A model generated the notes under the pieces. It searched no databases, had not been told where the DNA came from, and worked only from the letters and a program-made list of their open reading frames with translations. Of a stretch of 64,000 nt of DNA, positions 1-8,050 are shown one piece after another. Source of the stretch: Thermotogota bacterium. Lineage in GTDB: Bacteria > Thermotogota > Thermotogae > Petrotogales > Petrotogaceae. The position numbers and the translations under genes were made by a program. The stretch is from the NCBI GenBank assembly GCA_029780115.1, contig JAKOZG010000001.1:62001-126000 (forward strand), given 5' to 3'. Each line of letters opens with the position of its first letter. Positions within the stretch are counted from its first letter, which is position 1.

Positions 1-708
1 TGGTATTTTCCAAAAGAAAAAGTTACATCATATGAAAATTTCAACAGAGTTTATGGATTACCTGAAATATATAGAGAAAGAATAAAAAATGTTCAAATAG
101 TTGCAAATCCAGGATGTTATCCTACAAGTGTATTGTTAGGCTTAAAACCCTTGTTGACGAACAATTTAATCAAAGATAACATAATAATTGTTGATTCAAA
201 GTCAGGGGTATCTGGTTCAGGGCATGAACCCAAACTTGGGAATCTCTTTTCCGAATGTAATGAGAATTTAAGGCCATATAACGTTGTAAAACATAGGCAT
301 GTTCCAGAAATGGAGCAAGAATTATCAAAATTAAAAAAGACTGAGGTAAATGTTATTTTTACTCCGCATCTAGTACCTATGACTAGAGGAATACTAAGCA
401 CTATTTATACTAAACTTGATTCAAACATCGAAATTGATGAAATATACTCTCTTTATAAAAATCATTATCTAAACGATGGTTTTGTCAGGATACTTAAACC
501 AGGATTATATCCCTCAACTAAAGATGTTTATGGCTCAAACTTTTGTGAGATAGGTTTTGAATTAGATAAAAAAACAAATACTTTAATTATAATGTCGGCT
601 ATAGATAATTTGGTCAAAGGAGCCAGTGGCCAAGCTGTACAAAATATGAATATTTTATTTGGATTCCTGGAAAATACTGGTTTAGATATAATTCCCATTT
701 ATCCATAG
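1..708 (+). CDS. argC: N-acetyl-gamma-glutamyl-phosphate reductase, 5' end cut off by the window
   Basis: NADPH-dependent reduction of N-acetylglutamyl phosphate to the semialdehyde, the third step of arginine synthesis in the cytoplasm. The frame is open from base 1, so the true start lies upstream of the window; the first internal ATG (133) falls after the active site and is not the start. The NPGCYPT motif with the nucleophilic cysteine (codon 115-117) is visible, followed by the typical dimerisation domain and a C-terminal [13 protein letters not shown] segment. A lysine-pathway LysY homologue is an alternative, but no LysW carrier protein gene is nearby. It lies just upstream of a 2-oxoglutarate-forming operon and proB, which fits glutamate-family metabolism. 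Confidence 0.95.
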   Translation, partial: WYFPKEKVTSYENFNRVYGLPEIYRERIKNVQIVANPGCYPTSVLLGLKPLLTNNLIKDNIIIVDSKSGVSGSGHEPKLGNLFSECNENLRPYNVVKHRHVPEMEQELSKLKKTEVNVIFTPHLVPMTRGILSTIYTKLDSNIEIDEIYSLYKNHYLNDGFVRILKPGLYPSTKDVYGSNFCEIGFELDKKTNTLIIMSAIDNLVKGASGQAVQNMNILFGFLENTGLDIIPIYP

Positions 709-734
709 AATTTATTAAAAAGTTTTTACTACTC

Positions 735-763
735 TTGATAATTTTAGGTCTTTAATATATAAT
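735..763 (+). promoter_or_regulatory. Promoter of the citrate-to-glutamate operon
   Basis: A -35 box TTGATA (735-740), a 17-base spacer and a perfect -10 box TATAAT (758-763) lie between argC and the following operon. The implied leader is about 120 bases. This suggests that the operon from 891 onward is transcribed separately from argC, although read-through is possible because no strong terminator is seen after argC. Confidence 0.6.
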
Positions 764-844
764 AGAAAAAATTTCATGCCTAAAGCATTAAATTTTTTAT
801 CTAAAATTTTAAAAAGTGTATGACAGTTTTACAAAAAAGAAAAA

Positions 845-893
845 GGAGGGTGGGTACGTTTTAGATCGTTGAAAAGGCGTACCGTTAATTATG
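845..893 (+). promoter_or_regulatory. Ribosome site separated from its start codon by a hairpin
   Basis: A strong Shine-Dalgarno sequence GGAGG (845-849) stands 41 bases before the ATG at 891, too far for normal use. Between them is a hairpin: GGTACG (853-858) pairs with CGTACC (878-883), and TTTT (859-862) can pair with AAAA (872-875) across a two-base bulge. If it folds, only about 10 unpaired bases separate the ribosome site from the start. An in-frame stop at 870-872 excludes an earlier start. The weak AAGG (874-877) inside the 3' arm is an alternative ribosome site. Confidence 0.5.
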
Positions 894-2021
894 AGAAACG
901 TCTTTATCGTTGATACCACTTTAAGAGATGGAGAACAAACTGCCGGGGTTGTATTTGCCAATGAAGAAAAGGTTCAGATCGCAAAAATGTTATCTGAATT
1001 AGGAGTATACCAAATAGAAGCTGGGATACCAACAATGGGTGGGGATGAGAAAGAAGCTATCAAAAAGATATGTAAGTTAGATCTTGGAGTAAGTATTATG
1101 GGATGGAATAGAGCGGTTATAAGTGATATTGATGAATCTATTGATTGTGGAGTTGATGCTGTTGCTATTTCTATATCTACTTCTGACATTCATATAAAAC
1201 ATAAATTAAGAAAAGATAGAGATTGGGTTTTGAAAAGTATGGTAAACGCAACAAAATATGCAAAAAAGCGTGGGTTATATGTTTCTGTTAACGCCGAAGA
1301 TGCATCAAGAAGCGATATGGATTTTCTTCTAAAGTTTGCTAAAGAAGCAAAAGAAACTGGTGCTGATAGGCTAAGGTATTGTGATACTGTAGGAATGGAA
1401 GATCCTTTTTCAATACATGATAGAATAAAAACAATTATAAAAGAAGTTGGCATAGACGTTGAAACTCATACACATGATGATTTTGGTATGGCTACCGCAA
1501 ATACCTTGGCCGGTATTAGAGCTGGTGCGAGGTATGCCGGTGTAACTGTGAATGGTTTAGGGGAAAGAGCAGGTAATGCTGCATTAGAAGAAGTTGTAAT
1601 GGCATTAAAATATATATATAAACTGGATTTGGGTATAAAAACCGAAATGCTTAGAGAAATTTGTGAATATGTTGCTGCTGCATCTAGCAGACCTCTTCCT
1701 TTATCAAAAGCAATTGTGGGTCACAATGTATTTACTCATGAATCAGGAATACATACTGATGGAGTTTTAAAAGATTCTAATACATATGAATCTTTTAGTC
1801 CCGAAGAAGTTGGGTTACAAAGGCAGATTTTGATTGGTAAACATTCTGGAAAACATGCAATCATAGCCAAGTTTAGGGAATATGGTATAGATCTAACTTC
1901 CGAAGAAGGAGAAGAACTATTAGAAAAAGTTCGAGCTCTTTCGGTACAATTGAAAAGATCGTTGTTTGATAAAGAATTGATGTATTTATATAACGAAATG
2001 AAGGAGGAAAAAAAGAAATAA
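891..2021 (+). CDS. Homocitrate/citrate-synthase-family (NifV-like) acyltransferase, possible citrate synthase
   Basis: A 376-residue DRE-TIM metallolyase that condenses acetyl-CoA with a 2-oxo acid. The start of the barrel has DTTLRDGEQTAG, the metal site has HTHDDFGMATAN, and NGLGERAGNAALEE and GKHSGKHA follow; overall it reads most like NifV homocitrate synthase. No nif genes and no LysW-type lysine genes are present. The next genes encode aconitase-type subunits and an enzyme with isocitrate-dehydrogenase substrate residues, so the biological product may be citrate, as in the Re-citrate synthases that belong to this superfamily. That function is inferred from context. The stop codon shares one base with the next start (TAATG), so translation is probably coupled. 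Confidence 0.75.
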   Translation: MRNVFIVDTTLRDGEQTAGVVFANEEKVQIAKMLSELGVYQIEAGIPTMGGDEKEAIKKICKLDLGVSIMGWNRAVISDIDESIDCGVDAVAISISTSDIHIKHKLRKDRDWVLKSMVNATKYAKKRGLYVSVNAEDASRSDMDFLLKFAKEAKETGADRLRYCDTVGMEDPFSIHDRIKTIIKEVGIDVETHTHDDFGMATANTLAGIRAGARYAGVTVNGLGERAGNAALEEVVMALKYIYKLDLGIKTEMLREICEYVAAASSRPLPLSKAIVGHNVFTHESGIHTDGVLKDSNTYESFSPEEVGLQRQILIGKHSGKHAIIAKFREYGIDLTSEEGEELLEKVRALSVQLKRSLFDKELMYLYNEMKEEKKK

Positions 2022-3280
2022 TGAGAAAAGCTAAAACAATTTCTGAAAAAATCTTTAGTGATCATTTGGGAAGAGATGTTGAAGCAGGTGAGTTAGTTAT
2101 AATTGATGTTGATTTTATGATGGGGCAAGATGGTACTAGTCCTTTAGCAATCAAGACCTTTGAAGAGGTTGGAGCTAGTTCTGTTTTTGATTCCAAAAAA
2201 ATAGCCATGGTAATCGATCATAACGCGCCGAGCCCTTCAGAAAAAGTTTCAGCATTACATAAATTAATGAGAAACTTTAAGGATCAAAATAAAATATATT
2301 TTTATGATATTGGAGACGGTATTTGTCATCAACTTATGCCAGAACAAGGTCATGCCCTTCCTGGACAAATTGTAATTGGTGCAGATTCTCATACATGTAC
2401 TTATGGTGCCATTAACTGTTTCTCAACTGGAGTAGGGTCAACTGATTTAGCAATAGCAATGGCAAGTGGTAAGCTGTGGTTTAAAGTTCCAGAAACTGTT
2501 AAAATAGTTTTAAATGGTGATTTGCCTTTTGGTGTTTACTCCAAAGACGTTATTTTATTCATTATTAAAGAGTTGACTGCAAATGGTGCAACGTATAAAG
2601 CTGTAGAATTTGAAGGAGAAGTTATAGACAATCTATCTGTACAAGCAAGGTTTACAATATCAAATATGGCTGTAGAAATGGGAGCGAAAGTTGGACTAAT
2701 GAAAGCTGACGATAAAGTTTTAGAATGGCTAAAAAATCGAACCTCTGATGAGTTTAAAACTTACGAATCAGATTACGGAGCCCAATACGAAAAAATTTAT
2801 AATTTCGATCTTAGTGATTTAGAACCACAAGTTTCAAAACCACATACTGTTGATAATGTGAGTTCTATTAAAGACGTAGAAGGTATTCCAATCCAGCAAG
2901 GTTTATTGGGTACTTGTACGAACGGTAGACTTGAAGACTTAAAAATTGCTGCTAAAATCTTGAAAGGTAAAAAGGTTAATTCAGATGTTCGTCTAATAGT
3001 TGCTCCAGCTTCCAGATCAACGTTGCTTGAGGCAATAGACGAAGGTGTCATTCAAACTTTGATCAAAGCAGGTGCGACTATTGTTGCTCCGGGATGTGGA
3101 CCATGTGTGGGTACACATAACGGTGTTCCCGCAGATGGTGAAAATGTAATTTCAACAGCTAATAGGAATTTTAAAGGGAGAATGGGAAATAATAAAGCTT
3201 TTATTTATCTTGCTTCACCAGCAACAGTTGCAGCTTCTTGTATTGAAGGAAAAATTACAGATCCTAGAAAATACCTATAA
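2021..3280 (+). CDS. Aconitase/homoaconitase-type dehydratase, large subunit
   Basis: A 419-residue member of the LeuC/HacA family, carrying the [4Fe-4S] cluster. Visible features are GADSHTCTYGA near residue 125, GTCTNGR around 300 and GCGPCVGTH around 360, which supply the three cluster cysteines. The length fits the two-subunit isopropylmalate/homoaconitate hydratase type rather than single-chain aconitase. Together with the small subunit (3321-3830) it should isomerise citrate or homocitrate. The dehydrogenase downstream favours citrate to isocitrate. Annotation as leuC would be the usual automatic call and is probably misleading here, because no leuA or leuB partner lies nearby. Confidence 0.8.
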   Translation: MRKAKTISEKIFSDHLGRDVEAGELVIIDVDFMMGQDGTSPLAIKTFEEVGASSVFDSKKIAMVIDHNAPSPSEKVSALHKLMRNFKDQNKIYFYDIGDGICHQLMPEQGHALPGQIVIGADSHTCTYGAINCFSTGVGSTDLAIAMASGKLWFKVPETVKIVLNGDLPFGVYSKDVILFIIKELTANGATYKAVEFEGEVIDNLSVQARFTISNMAVEMGAKVGLMKADDKVLEWLKNRTSDEFKTYESDYGAQYEKIYNFDLSDLEPQVSKPHTVDNVSSIKDVEGIPIQQGLLGTCTNGRLEDLKIAAKILKGKKVNSDVRLIVAPASRSTLLEAIDEGVIQTLIKAGATIVAPGCGPCVGTHNGVPADGENVISTANRNFKGRMGNNKAFIYLASPATVAASCIEGKITDPRKYL

Positions 3281-3320
3281 CTAAAATTATTAAAAAAGTT
3301 TCTGAGGAGGTTCAACTATT

Positions 3321-3830
3321 ATGCAATTAATAGGGTACGCACATAAGTTTGGAGACAATGTAAATACTGATTATATAATATCTGGCAAATACAAATTTGC
3401 CACAATCGATATGAATGAACTGGTCGTACATTTAATGGAGGACTTAAGACCTAATTTTTATTATGAAATTAAAAAAGGAGATTTTATTGTAGCTGGAGAA
3501 AACTTTGGTTGTGGTTCCTCTAGAGAACAAGCTCCTTTAGTGATAAAACAAGCAGGAATTGGAGCAGTTTTAGCTAAATCATTTGCTCGTATTTTTTTTA
3601 GAAATGCGATAAATATAGGGTTACCTGCTATAGAAGTTTCAACCGATAGTATTGAAGAAGGAGACTCCTTAAAAGTGGATTTGGAGAAAGGAATTGTAGA
3701 AAACATTACAAAAAATCAGGTTTTAAAGATACATCCTCTTTCTCCTGAGATGCTTGAAATTTTAAAGTTAGGAGGACTTGTTAACTTCTACAAAAAATAT
3801 GGTTCTTTAGAATTCAAAAAGTTTAATTAA
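3321..3830 (+). CDS. Aconitase/homoaconitase-type dehydratase, small subunit
   Basis: A 169-residue swivel-domain subunit of the LeuD/HacB family. Visible motifs are DNVNTDYIISGKY near the N terminus and ENFGCGSSREQAP around residue 60, the loop that completes the active site. The substrate-recognition loop, usually YLRT or YLVY/M in homoaconitase and isopropylmalate isomerase, reads YKFA here, so substrate cannot be assigned from the known loop codes. A ribosome site GAGGAGG precedes the ATG. It is the second gene of a pair with the large subunit at 2021-3280. Confidence 0.8.
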   Translation: MQLIGYAHKFGDNVNTDYIISGKYKFATIDMNELVVHLMEDLRPNFYYEIKKGDFIVAGENFGCGSSREQAPLVIKQAGIGAVLAKSFARIFFRNAINIGLPAIEVSTDSIEEGDSLKVDLEKGIVENITKNQVLKIHPLSPEMLEILKLGGLVNFYKKYGSLEFKKFN

Positions 3831-3860
3831 AATTTTCAATTATAATAAGTAGGTGATTTA

Positions 3861-4862
3861 ATGTATAAGGTAACATTGATCCCTGGAGATGGAATTGGTC
3901 CAGAAATAACTCAAGTTGTTGTAGAAATATTTGACAAATTAAAAGCACCAATATCCTGGGAAATAGTTGAGGCTGGTGCTGGAGCTATAAAAAAGTATGG
4001 TACACCTTTGCCTGAAACTGTTTTGGAATCTATAAAAAGAAACAAAGTTGCTTTAAAAGGGCCTATCACGACACCTGTGGGCGAAGGTTTCCGAAGTGTA
4101 AATGTCACTCTTAGAGAAAAATTAGACTTGTATGCCAATCTTAGACCGGTTAAAAGTTTACCCGAAATTAATGACAAATTTGAAAACATTGATTTAGTGA
4201 TAATTAGGGAAAATACTGAGTGTTTATATAAGGGAATTGAATATAAAATTGATGAAGATACTGCATGCGCTGTTCGAGTAGTTACTAAGAAGGCTAGTGA
4301 AAGGATAGCTCGATTTGCCTTTGATTATGCACGTAATCATAACCGCAGAAAGGTCACAGCTGTACACAAAGCGAATATTCAAAAAATAACAGACGGGTTA
4401 TTTTTGCAATGTATTAGAGAAGTTTCAGAGTATTTTCCAGACATAGAATACGAGGAGAAAATTGTTGATAATATGAGCATGCAACTTGTTTTAAATCCAG
4501 AAAAGTTTGATGTGATCGTTTGTCCGAATTTATATGGAGATATTTTATCTGATCTTGCCGCGGGACTTATAGGTGGATTAGGATTAGCTCCAGGAGCGAA
4601 TATTGGTGAAGAGATAGCTGTCTTTGAAGCGGTTCATGGTTCAGCACCTGATATTACTGGTAAAGGAATTGCTAATCCTATAGCCCTATTGCGTTCATCA
4701 GTCATGCTTTTAGAGTATTTGAAAGAAGAAAATTTTGCCAAAAAATTAGAACTAGCCATTGAAAATGCTGTAGCCGATAAAAATATTCTTACTCCTGATT
4801 TAAATGGCTATGGAACAACTGAATCATTAAAAAATAAGATTATCAGTTTATTAAAAATTTAA
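3861..4862 (+). CDS. icd: NAD-type isocitrate dehydrogenase (or homoisocitrate dehydrogenase)
   Basis: A 333-residue beta-decarboxylating dehydrogenase that oxidises a 2-hydroxy tricarboxylate to a 2-oxo acid with loss of CO2. The substrate helix reads FRSVNVTLREKLDLYANLRP. The serine and asparagine in RSVN match the isocitrate-binding residues of isocitrate dehydrogenases, whereas isopropylmalate and homoisocitrate enzymes have leucine or extra arginines there. The cofactor loop has HGSAPDITGKGIANP, with aspartate where NADP enzymes have lysine, indicating NAD. It follows the aconitase-type subunits, so the operon would deliver 2-oxoglutarate. AGGTGA stands six bases before the ATG. Confidence 0.8.
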   Translation: MYKVTLIPGDGIGPEITQVVVEIFDKLKAPISWEIVEAGAGAIKKYGTPLPETVLESIKRNKVALKGPITTPVGEGFRSVNVTLREKLDLYANLRPVKSLPEINDKFENIDLVIIRENTECLYKGIEYKIDEDTACAVRVVTKKASERIARFAFDYARNHNRRKVTAVHKANIQKITDGLFLQCIREVSEYFPDIEYEEKIVDNMSMQLVLNPEKFDVIVCPNLYGDILSDLAAGLIGGLGLAPGANIGEEIAVFEAVHGSAPDITGKGIANPIALLRSSVMLLEYLKEENFAKKLELAIENAVADKNILTPDLNGYGTTESLKNKIISLLKI

Positions 4863-4881
4863 TAAACGGTTGGTGATTTTT

Positions 4882-6000
4882 TTGAAGGAGAAGGTATCTA
4901 GAATAGTAATAAAAGTAGGAAGTAGTTCTTTAAGCGATGAAAACGGAATAGATGAAGAAAAAATTCGAAACATTGTTGAACAAGTAAGCACATTAAAAAA
5001 TTTAGATAAAGAAATAGTTATTGTTTCGTCAGGGGCGATTGCTGCTGGTATGGCTGAGTTAGGTTATAAAAAGAAACCAACTTCTATTATCGAAAAGCAG
5101 GCATGTGCAGCTGTAGGTCAAGGACTGTTAATATCGACCTACAATAAGTATTTTAATGAAAAAAAATTAAAATGTGCCCTAATATTATTAACTGGAGAAG
5201 ATTTCGCTAACAGGCGACGATATCTTAACTCTTATAACACAATTAATCAACTTTTAAAGTTTAATTTGGTTCCAATTATCAATGAAAATGATACAACCGC
5301 TACTTTAGAAATTAAATTTGGAGATAACGATATTCTATCTGCCCAAGTTGCAAGTTTAATCGAAGCTGACTTACTTATTATACTTTCTGATGTACCAGGT
5401 TTGTTAAAGGATTTAAACGATCCTAATTCAATAATTAGAGTCGTGGAAGAAGTCAATTTAGAGATTAAAAATTTAGTCAATAACAAGATTGGAAAACTAG
5501 GAACTGGCGGAATGAACTCAAAGATAGAAGCAGCAAAAATTTCGCTAAGTGCTGGAATACCGATGATTATTGCTCCTAGTTATGATAATAATGTAATTCA
5601 AAGATCAATAGAAAGCCTGATTTCTATGAGTTATAGTGTTGGGACTACATTTCTTCCAAAAGGGAAAAAATTGAGTAAAAGAAAAAGATGGATAAACTTT
5701 AGTTTAAAGCCCAAAGGTGAAATAATAATAGATGAAGGAGCAGAATTAGCTCTTTTAAGTGGTAAAAGTCTACTTGCTGTTGGAATCAATGAAGTAAATG
5801 GAAGTTTTACTGCTGGGGATTTAGTGAAGATTCTCAATAAAGATAAAGCAATTTTAGGAAAAGGTTTAGTAAACTATTCCTCTAATGAAATAAAAGTGAT
5901 GATAGGGAAAAAAACTGAGGAGATTCATTTATTCAACGAAAAAATTGGACCTGAAGAGATAATTCACAGGGATAATATGGTGATTGAAAAAGAATTTTGA
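4882..6000 (+). CDS. proB: Glutamate 5-kinase with PUA domain
   Basis: ATP-dependent phosphorylation of glutamate, the first step of proline synthesis. The amino-acid-kinase domain shows IVIKVGSSSL, SSGAIAAGM, NENDT and GTGGMNSKIEAA, and the C-terminal third (from about residue 275) is a PUA domain, matching the usual 370-residue form. The start is placed at TTG 4882, six bases after GGTG (4872-4875); an earlier TTG at 4870 would put the ribosome site inside the gene. It is the last gene of the operon and would use glutamate made by the preceding enzymes. No proA is seen in the window. Confidence 0.9.
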   Translation: MKEKVSRIVIKVGSSSLSDENGIDEEKIRNIVEQVSTLKNLDKEIVIVSSGAIAAGMAELGYKKKPTSIIEKQACAAVGQGLLISTYNKYFNEKKLKCALILLTGEDFANRRRYLNSYNTINQLLKFNLVPIINENDTTATLEIKFGDNDILSAQVASLIEADLLIILSDVPGLLKDLNDPNSIIRVVEEVNLEIKNLVNNKIGKLGTGGMNSKIEAAKISLSAGIPMIIAPSYDNNVIQRSIESLISMSYSVGTTFLPKGKKLSKRKRWINFSLKPKGEIIIDEGAELALLSGKSLLAVGINEVNGSFTAGDLVKILNKDKAILGKGLVNYSSNEIKVMIGKKTEEIHLFNEKIGPEEIIHRDNMVIEKEF

Positions 6001-6029
6001 AATATAATGGAAAATAATAAGCAAAAAAT

Positions 6030-6067
6030 AAAAGCACCTATCTTTTTACATAGGACAAGTGCTTTTT
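6030..6067. terminator. Bidirectional terminator between proB and tRNA-Cys
   Basis: AAAAGCAC (6030-6037) pairs with GTGCTTTT (6059-6066), with an inner CCTAT/ATAGG pairing. There is a T run on the + side and an A run that serves the - strand. It can end both the proB operon and the tRNA transcript that converges on it. Confidence 0.7.
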
Positions 6068-6073
6068 TGTTGA

Positions 6074-6148
6074 TGGAGGCAACGGAGGGATTTGAACCCT
6101 CGAATAGCGATTTTGCAGACCGCCGCCTTAGACCCCTTGGCTACGTTG
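6074..6148 (-). tRNA. trnC: tRNA-Cys (GCA)
   Basis: Read on the - strand the sequence folds as a full cloverleaf of 75 bases: a GGCAACG/CGTTGCC acceptor stem, a seven-base anticodon loop CTGCAAA with anticodon GCA, a GGGTTCAAATCCC T arm, discriminator T and an encoded CCA. It is the promoter-distal member of a two-tRNA cluster with tRNA-Asp and is followed by the terminator at 6030-6067. Confidence 0.95.
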
Positions 6149-6180
6149 CCACCTGATATAATTAAATATTAATTTAATTT

Positions 6181-6257
6181 TGGCGGGGACGACGGGACTC
6201 GAACCCGCGGCCACCGGTGTGACAGACCGGCATGATTACCAACTTCACCACGTCCCC
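6181..6257 (-). tRNA. trnD: tRNA-Asp (GTC)
   Basis: A complete 77-base cloverleaf on the - strand: acceptor stem GGGGACG/CGTCCCC, anticodon stem CCGGT/ACCGG with loop CTGTCAC and anticodon GTC, T arm GGGTTCGAGTCCC, discriminator G and an encoded CCA. It lies 32 bases upstream of tRNA-Cys in the same direction and downstream of the trigger factor gene. Confidence 0.95.
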
Positions 6258-6281
6258 ATTTTGCTCACATGTATATTTTAC

Positions 6282-6305
6282 CAAAAAAAAATGCTTTTGT
6301 CTACT
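6282..6305 (-). terminator. Weak terminator after tig
   Basis: On the - strand a short stem TCTAC/GTAGA (6295-6310 region) is followed a few bases later by a run of nine T (complement of 6282-6290). The stem is weak and the spacing to the T run is long, so read-through from tig into the tRNA genes is plausible. Confidence 0.3.
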
Positions 6306-6335
6306 CTTGTGTAGAATCTTTCATGTTTTGTTCAT

Positions 6336-7721
6336 TTATATTTCTTTCGACTCATGATTTTCTTGCACTTGATTTTCTTCTATGTTCGAATTATCATTAT
6401 AATTAGTTGTGTCACTATTTTCTTCATTTTCTTGAGCTTTTTCTTTTTCTTCTTCTTTATTTGTTGATTCAAATTCTTCAATTTTGACCTTTTCTTTAAT
6501 AAATTTAGCAACCTTAATTCGTAATTCATTCCACACCAATTCTTCAAAGATTTGTGGATTGGAATTAACTATTTCTAAAGCCCTTCCATAAGGAAGTCCG
6601 TACATATTTCCGAAATTTTTTATGGCTTGATTAAGTTCTTCTTCTGTTACTATAATATTATTTTCGTCTGCAATATGTTCTATCGTAATTATCTCTTTTA
6701 TCCATTTTAGAGCTGATTTTTCAATATCTTCTCTGAATTTCTCTTCGTCATTATTAAACTTTTCTAATTCATTTTCATAAGTGCCTCTTCTTTTAAGATC
6801 ATTTATGGTCCTTTCAACGTAATAATTTAAAGTTTCTGGAGATATTTCTATTTCTACATAGTTTGGAAGTTCAGATAAAATATAGTTGATAATAAATTGT
6901 TCTTCCCACTCCTGAACAGCTTCTTCCCCTTCTTTTCTGATTTTTTCCTTTAATTCGGAAAGTGTTTCAACTTCAATATTAAGTTCTTTAACAAAATTAT
7001 CGTTTAACTCGGGAATTTTTCTGGAATAAATTTGAACAATTTTAATTTTTTGGATAAGTTCTTCCCCGTCCTCAGTTTCTTCTGCTTCTATCAATAGTTC
7101 AAATTCTTCACCGTTGAATTTTCCAATCAAAGCCTTTGTTAGAGGTCTTGGGTCTTCTTCTCTTACTACTACTTCGTATTCCATTTCTTCTTCAATTATT
7201 GTATCTTCACTATCTACAACGGAATATAAAAATCTAACAAAGTCACCATATTCAATTGGCCCATTTTTTGGTTCTAAAATAACATTACTTTCCAAAAGTT
7301 CATTAAGTCTTTGATTTATGTATTCTTCTACTATATCTTTTGAATTCGGTACCTTCACAACCATATCTTCGAAGTTTGTTTTGCTTATTTTTGGATAGGT
7401 ATGCAATATTACCTCGAATTCAATAACATCATCCTCTATAGAACTTGATTCTATAATCACAGGAAATAGAATCTTTTCTTCTTCGGATAATTTATGTTCT
7501 AATTCATGTTCGGCTTCTTCTAAAAGCATTTCTTGAAATTCTGATCCTAAACGAAGTTTAATAATCTCCCTTGGTACTTTACCTTTTCTAAATCCTTCGA
7601 AGGTATAATTATTATTAATATACTGGGCAATTCGATTTTCCATTTTTTCAATTTCTTCTTTATAGAACTTTACTAAATATTTTTTAACGTTTTTGTCTTG
7701 ATAAAGTAATGTTTTTTCCAT
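6336..7721 (-). CDS. tig: Trigger factor, ribosome-associated chaperone and prolyl isomerase
   Basis: A 461-residue chaperone that binds the ribosomal exit tunnel and helps new chains fold. The N-terminal ribosome-binding loop GFRKGKVP is present at about residue 30-40, followed by a divergent FKBP-type isomerase region (roughly 145-235) and the helical C-terminal arms. The last 35 residues are very acidic and asparagine-rich, probably a disordered tail. The start is MEKTLLY at 7721, directly behind AAGGAGG; an in-frame extension to 7826 is hydrophobic, unlike the family, and lacks a ribosome site. Confidence 0.93.
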   Translation of the reverse strand: MEKTLLYQDKNVKKYLVKFYKEEIEKMENRIAQYINNNYTFEGFRKGKVPREIIKLRLGSEFQEMLLEEAEHELEHKLSEEEKILFPVIIESSSIEDDVIEFEVILHTYPKISKTNFEDMVVKVPNSKDIVEEYINQRLNELLESNVILEPKNGPIEYGDFVRFLYSVVDSEDTIIEEEMEYEVVVREEDPRPLTKALIGKFNGEEFELLIEAEETEDGEELIQKIKIVQIYSRKIPELNDNFVKELNIEVETLSELKEKIRKEGEEAVQEWEEQFIINYILSELPNYVEIEISPETLNYYVERTINDLKRRGTYENELEKFNNDEEKFREDIEKSALKWIKEIITIEHIADENNIIVTEEELNQAIKNFGNMYGLPYGRALEIVNSNPQIFEELVWNELRIKVAKFIKEKVKIEEFESTNKEEEKEKAQENEENSDTTNYNDNSNIEENQVQENHESKEI

Positions 7722-7940
7722 TTTATGCCTCCTTGAATTAATAAAGAACGTTATAATTCTAGTAATTAATATCAATAGTAAATTAATATTAAAATCAATA
7801 AAAAATGTTCTCGAAGTATTATACAATTTATAGAAGCAAATTTGGTTAATTTTAGGTCAAATTTTATTTTTCATCTGTAAATGTTTAAATATATCTTTTA
7901 TTTTAGTTAGAATTATTTTCTAAATAATTTATGTAAAGTA

Positions 7941-7970
7941 TTCATTATTTAAGGTTAATTATGTTAGAAT
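7941..7970 (+). promoter_or_regulatory. Probable promoter of the TagA-family gene
   Basis: The stretch ATGTTAGAATATC (7961-7973) also occurs, as the -10 region, before tsf (15881-15893). TAGAAT (7965-7970) would be the -10 box, with a poor -35 (TTCATT, 7941-7946) 18 bases upstream. Repetition of the same extended -10 sequence at two gene starts is the main support. The 329-base gap 7722-8050 otherwise holds only the palindrome at 7991-8010. Confidence 0.45.
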
Positions 7971-7990
7971 ATCTTCTGAAAAGCATTTTT

Positions 7991-8010
7991 AAAAGTAAAT
8001 CTTTACTTTT
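7991..8010 (+). promoter_or_regulatory. 20-base palindrome in the leader of the TagA-family gene
   Basis: AAAAGTAAA (7991-7999) and TTTACTTTT (8002-8010) are perfect inverted repeats around a two-base centre. It lies about 20 bases after the predicted transcription start and 40 bases before the start codon, a position suited to a repressor operator. No T run follows immediately, so it is not a clear terminator. The binding protein is unknown. Confidence 0.35.
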
Positions 8011-8050
8011 TACAATCTAGCGATAAAAACTGTTTTATGAGGTGAACATT

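Noticed and set aside
133-708. argC starting at the ATG at 133
   Set aside because: The frame is open to base 1 and the active-site cysteine lies before 133, so the gene begins upstream of the window.
2021-3830. Leucine-pathway leuCD
   Set aside because: No leuA or leuB is nearby, the small-subunit loop does not match known leucine enzymes, and the next gene looks like isocitrate dehydrogenase.
891-4862. Lysine synthesis by the alpha-aminoadipate route
   Set aside because: No LysW, LysX, LysZ or LysJ/K genes are present, and the dehydrogenase has isocitrate-type rather than homoisocitrate-type residues. It remains possible only if those genes lie elsewhere.
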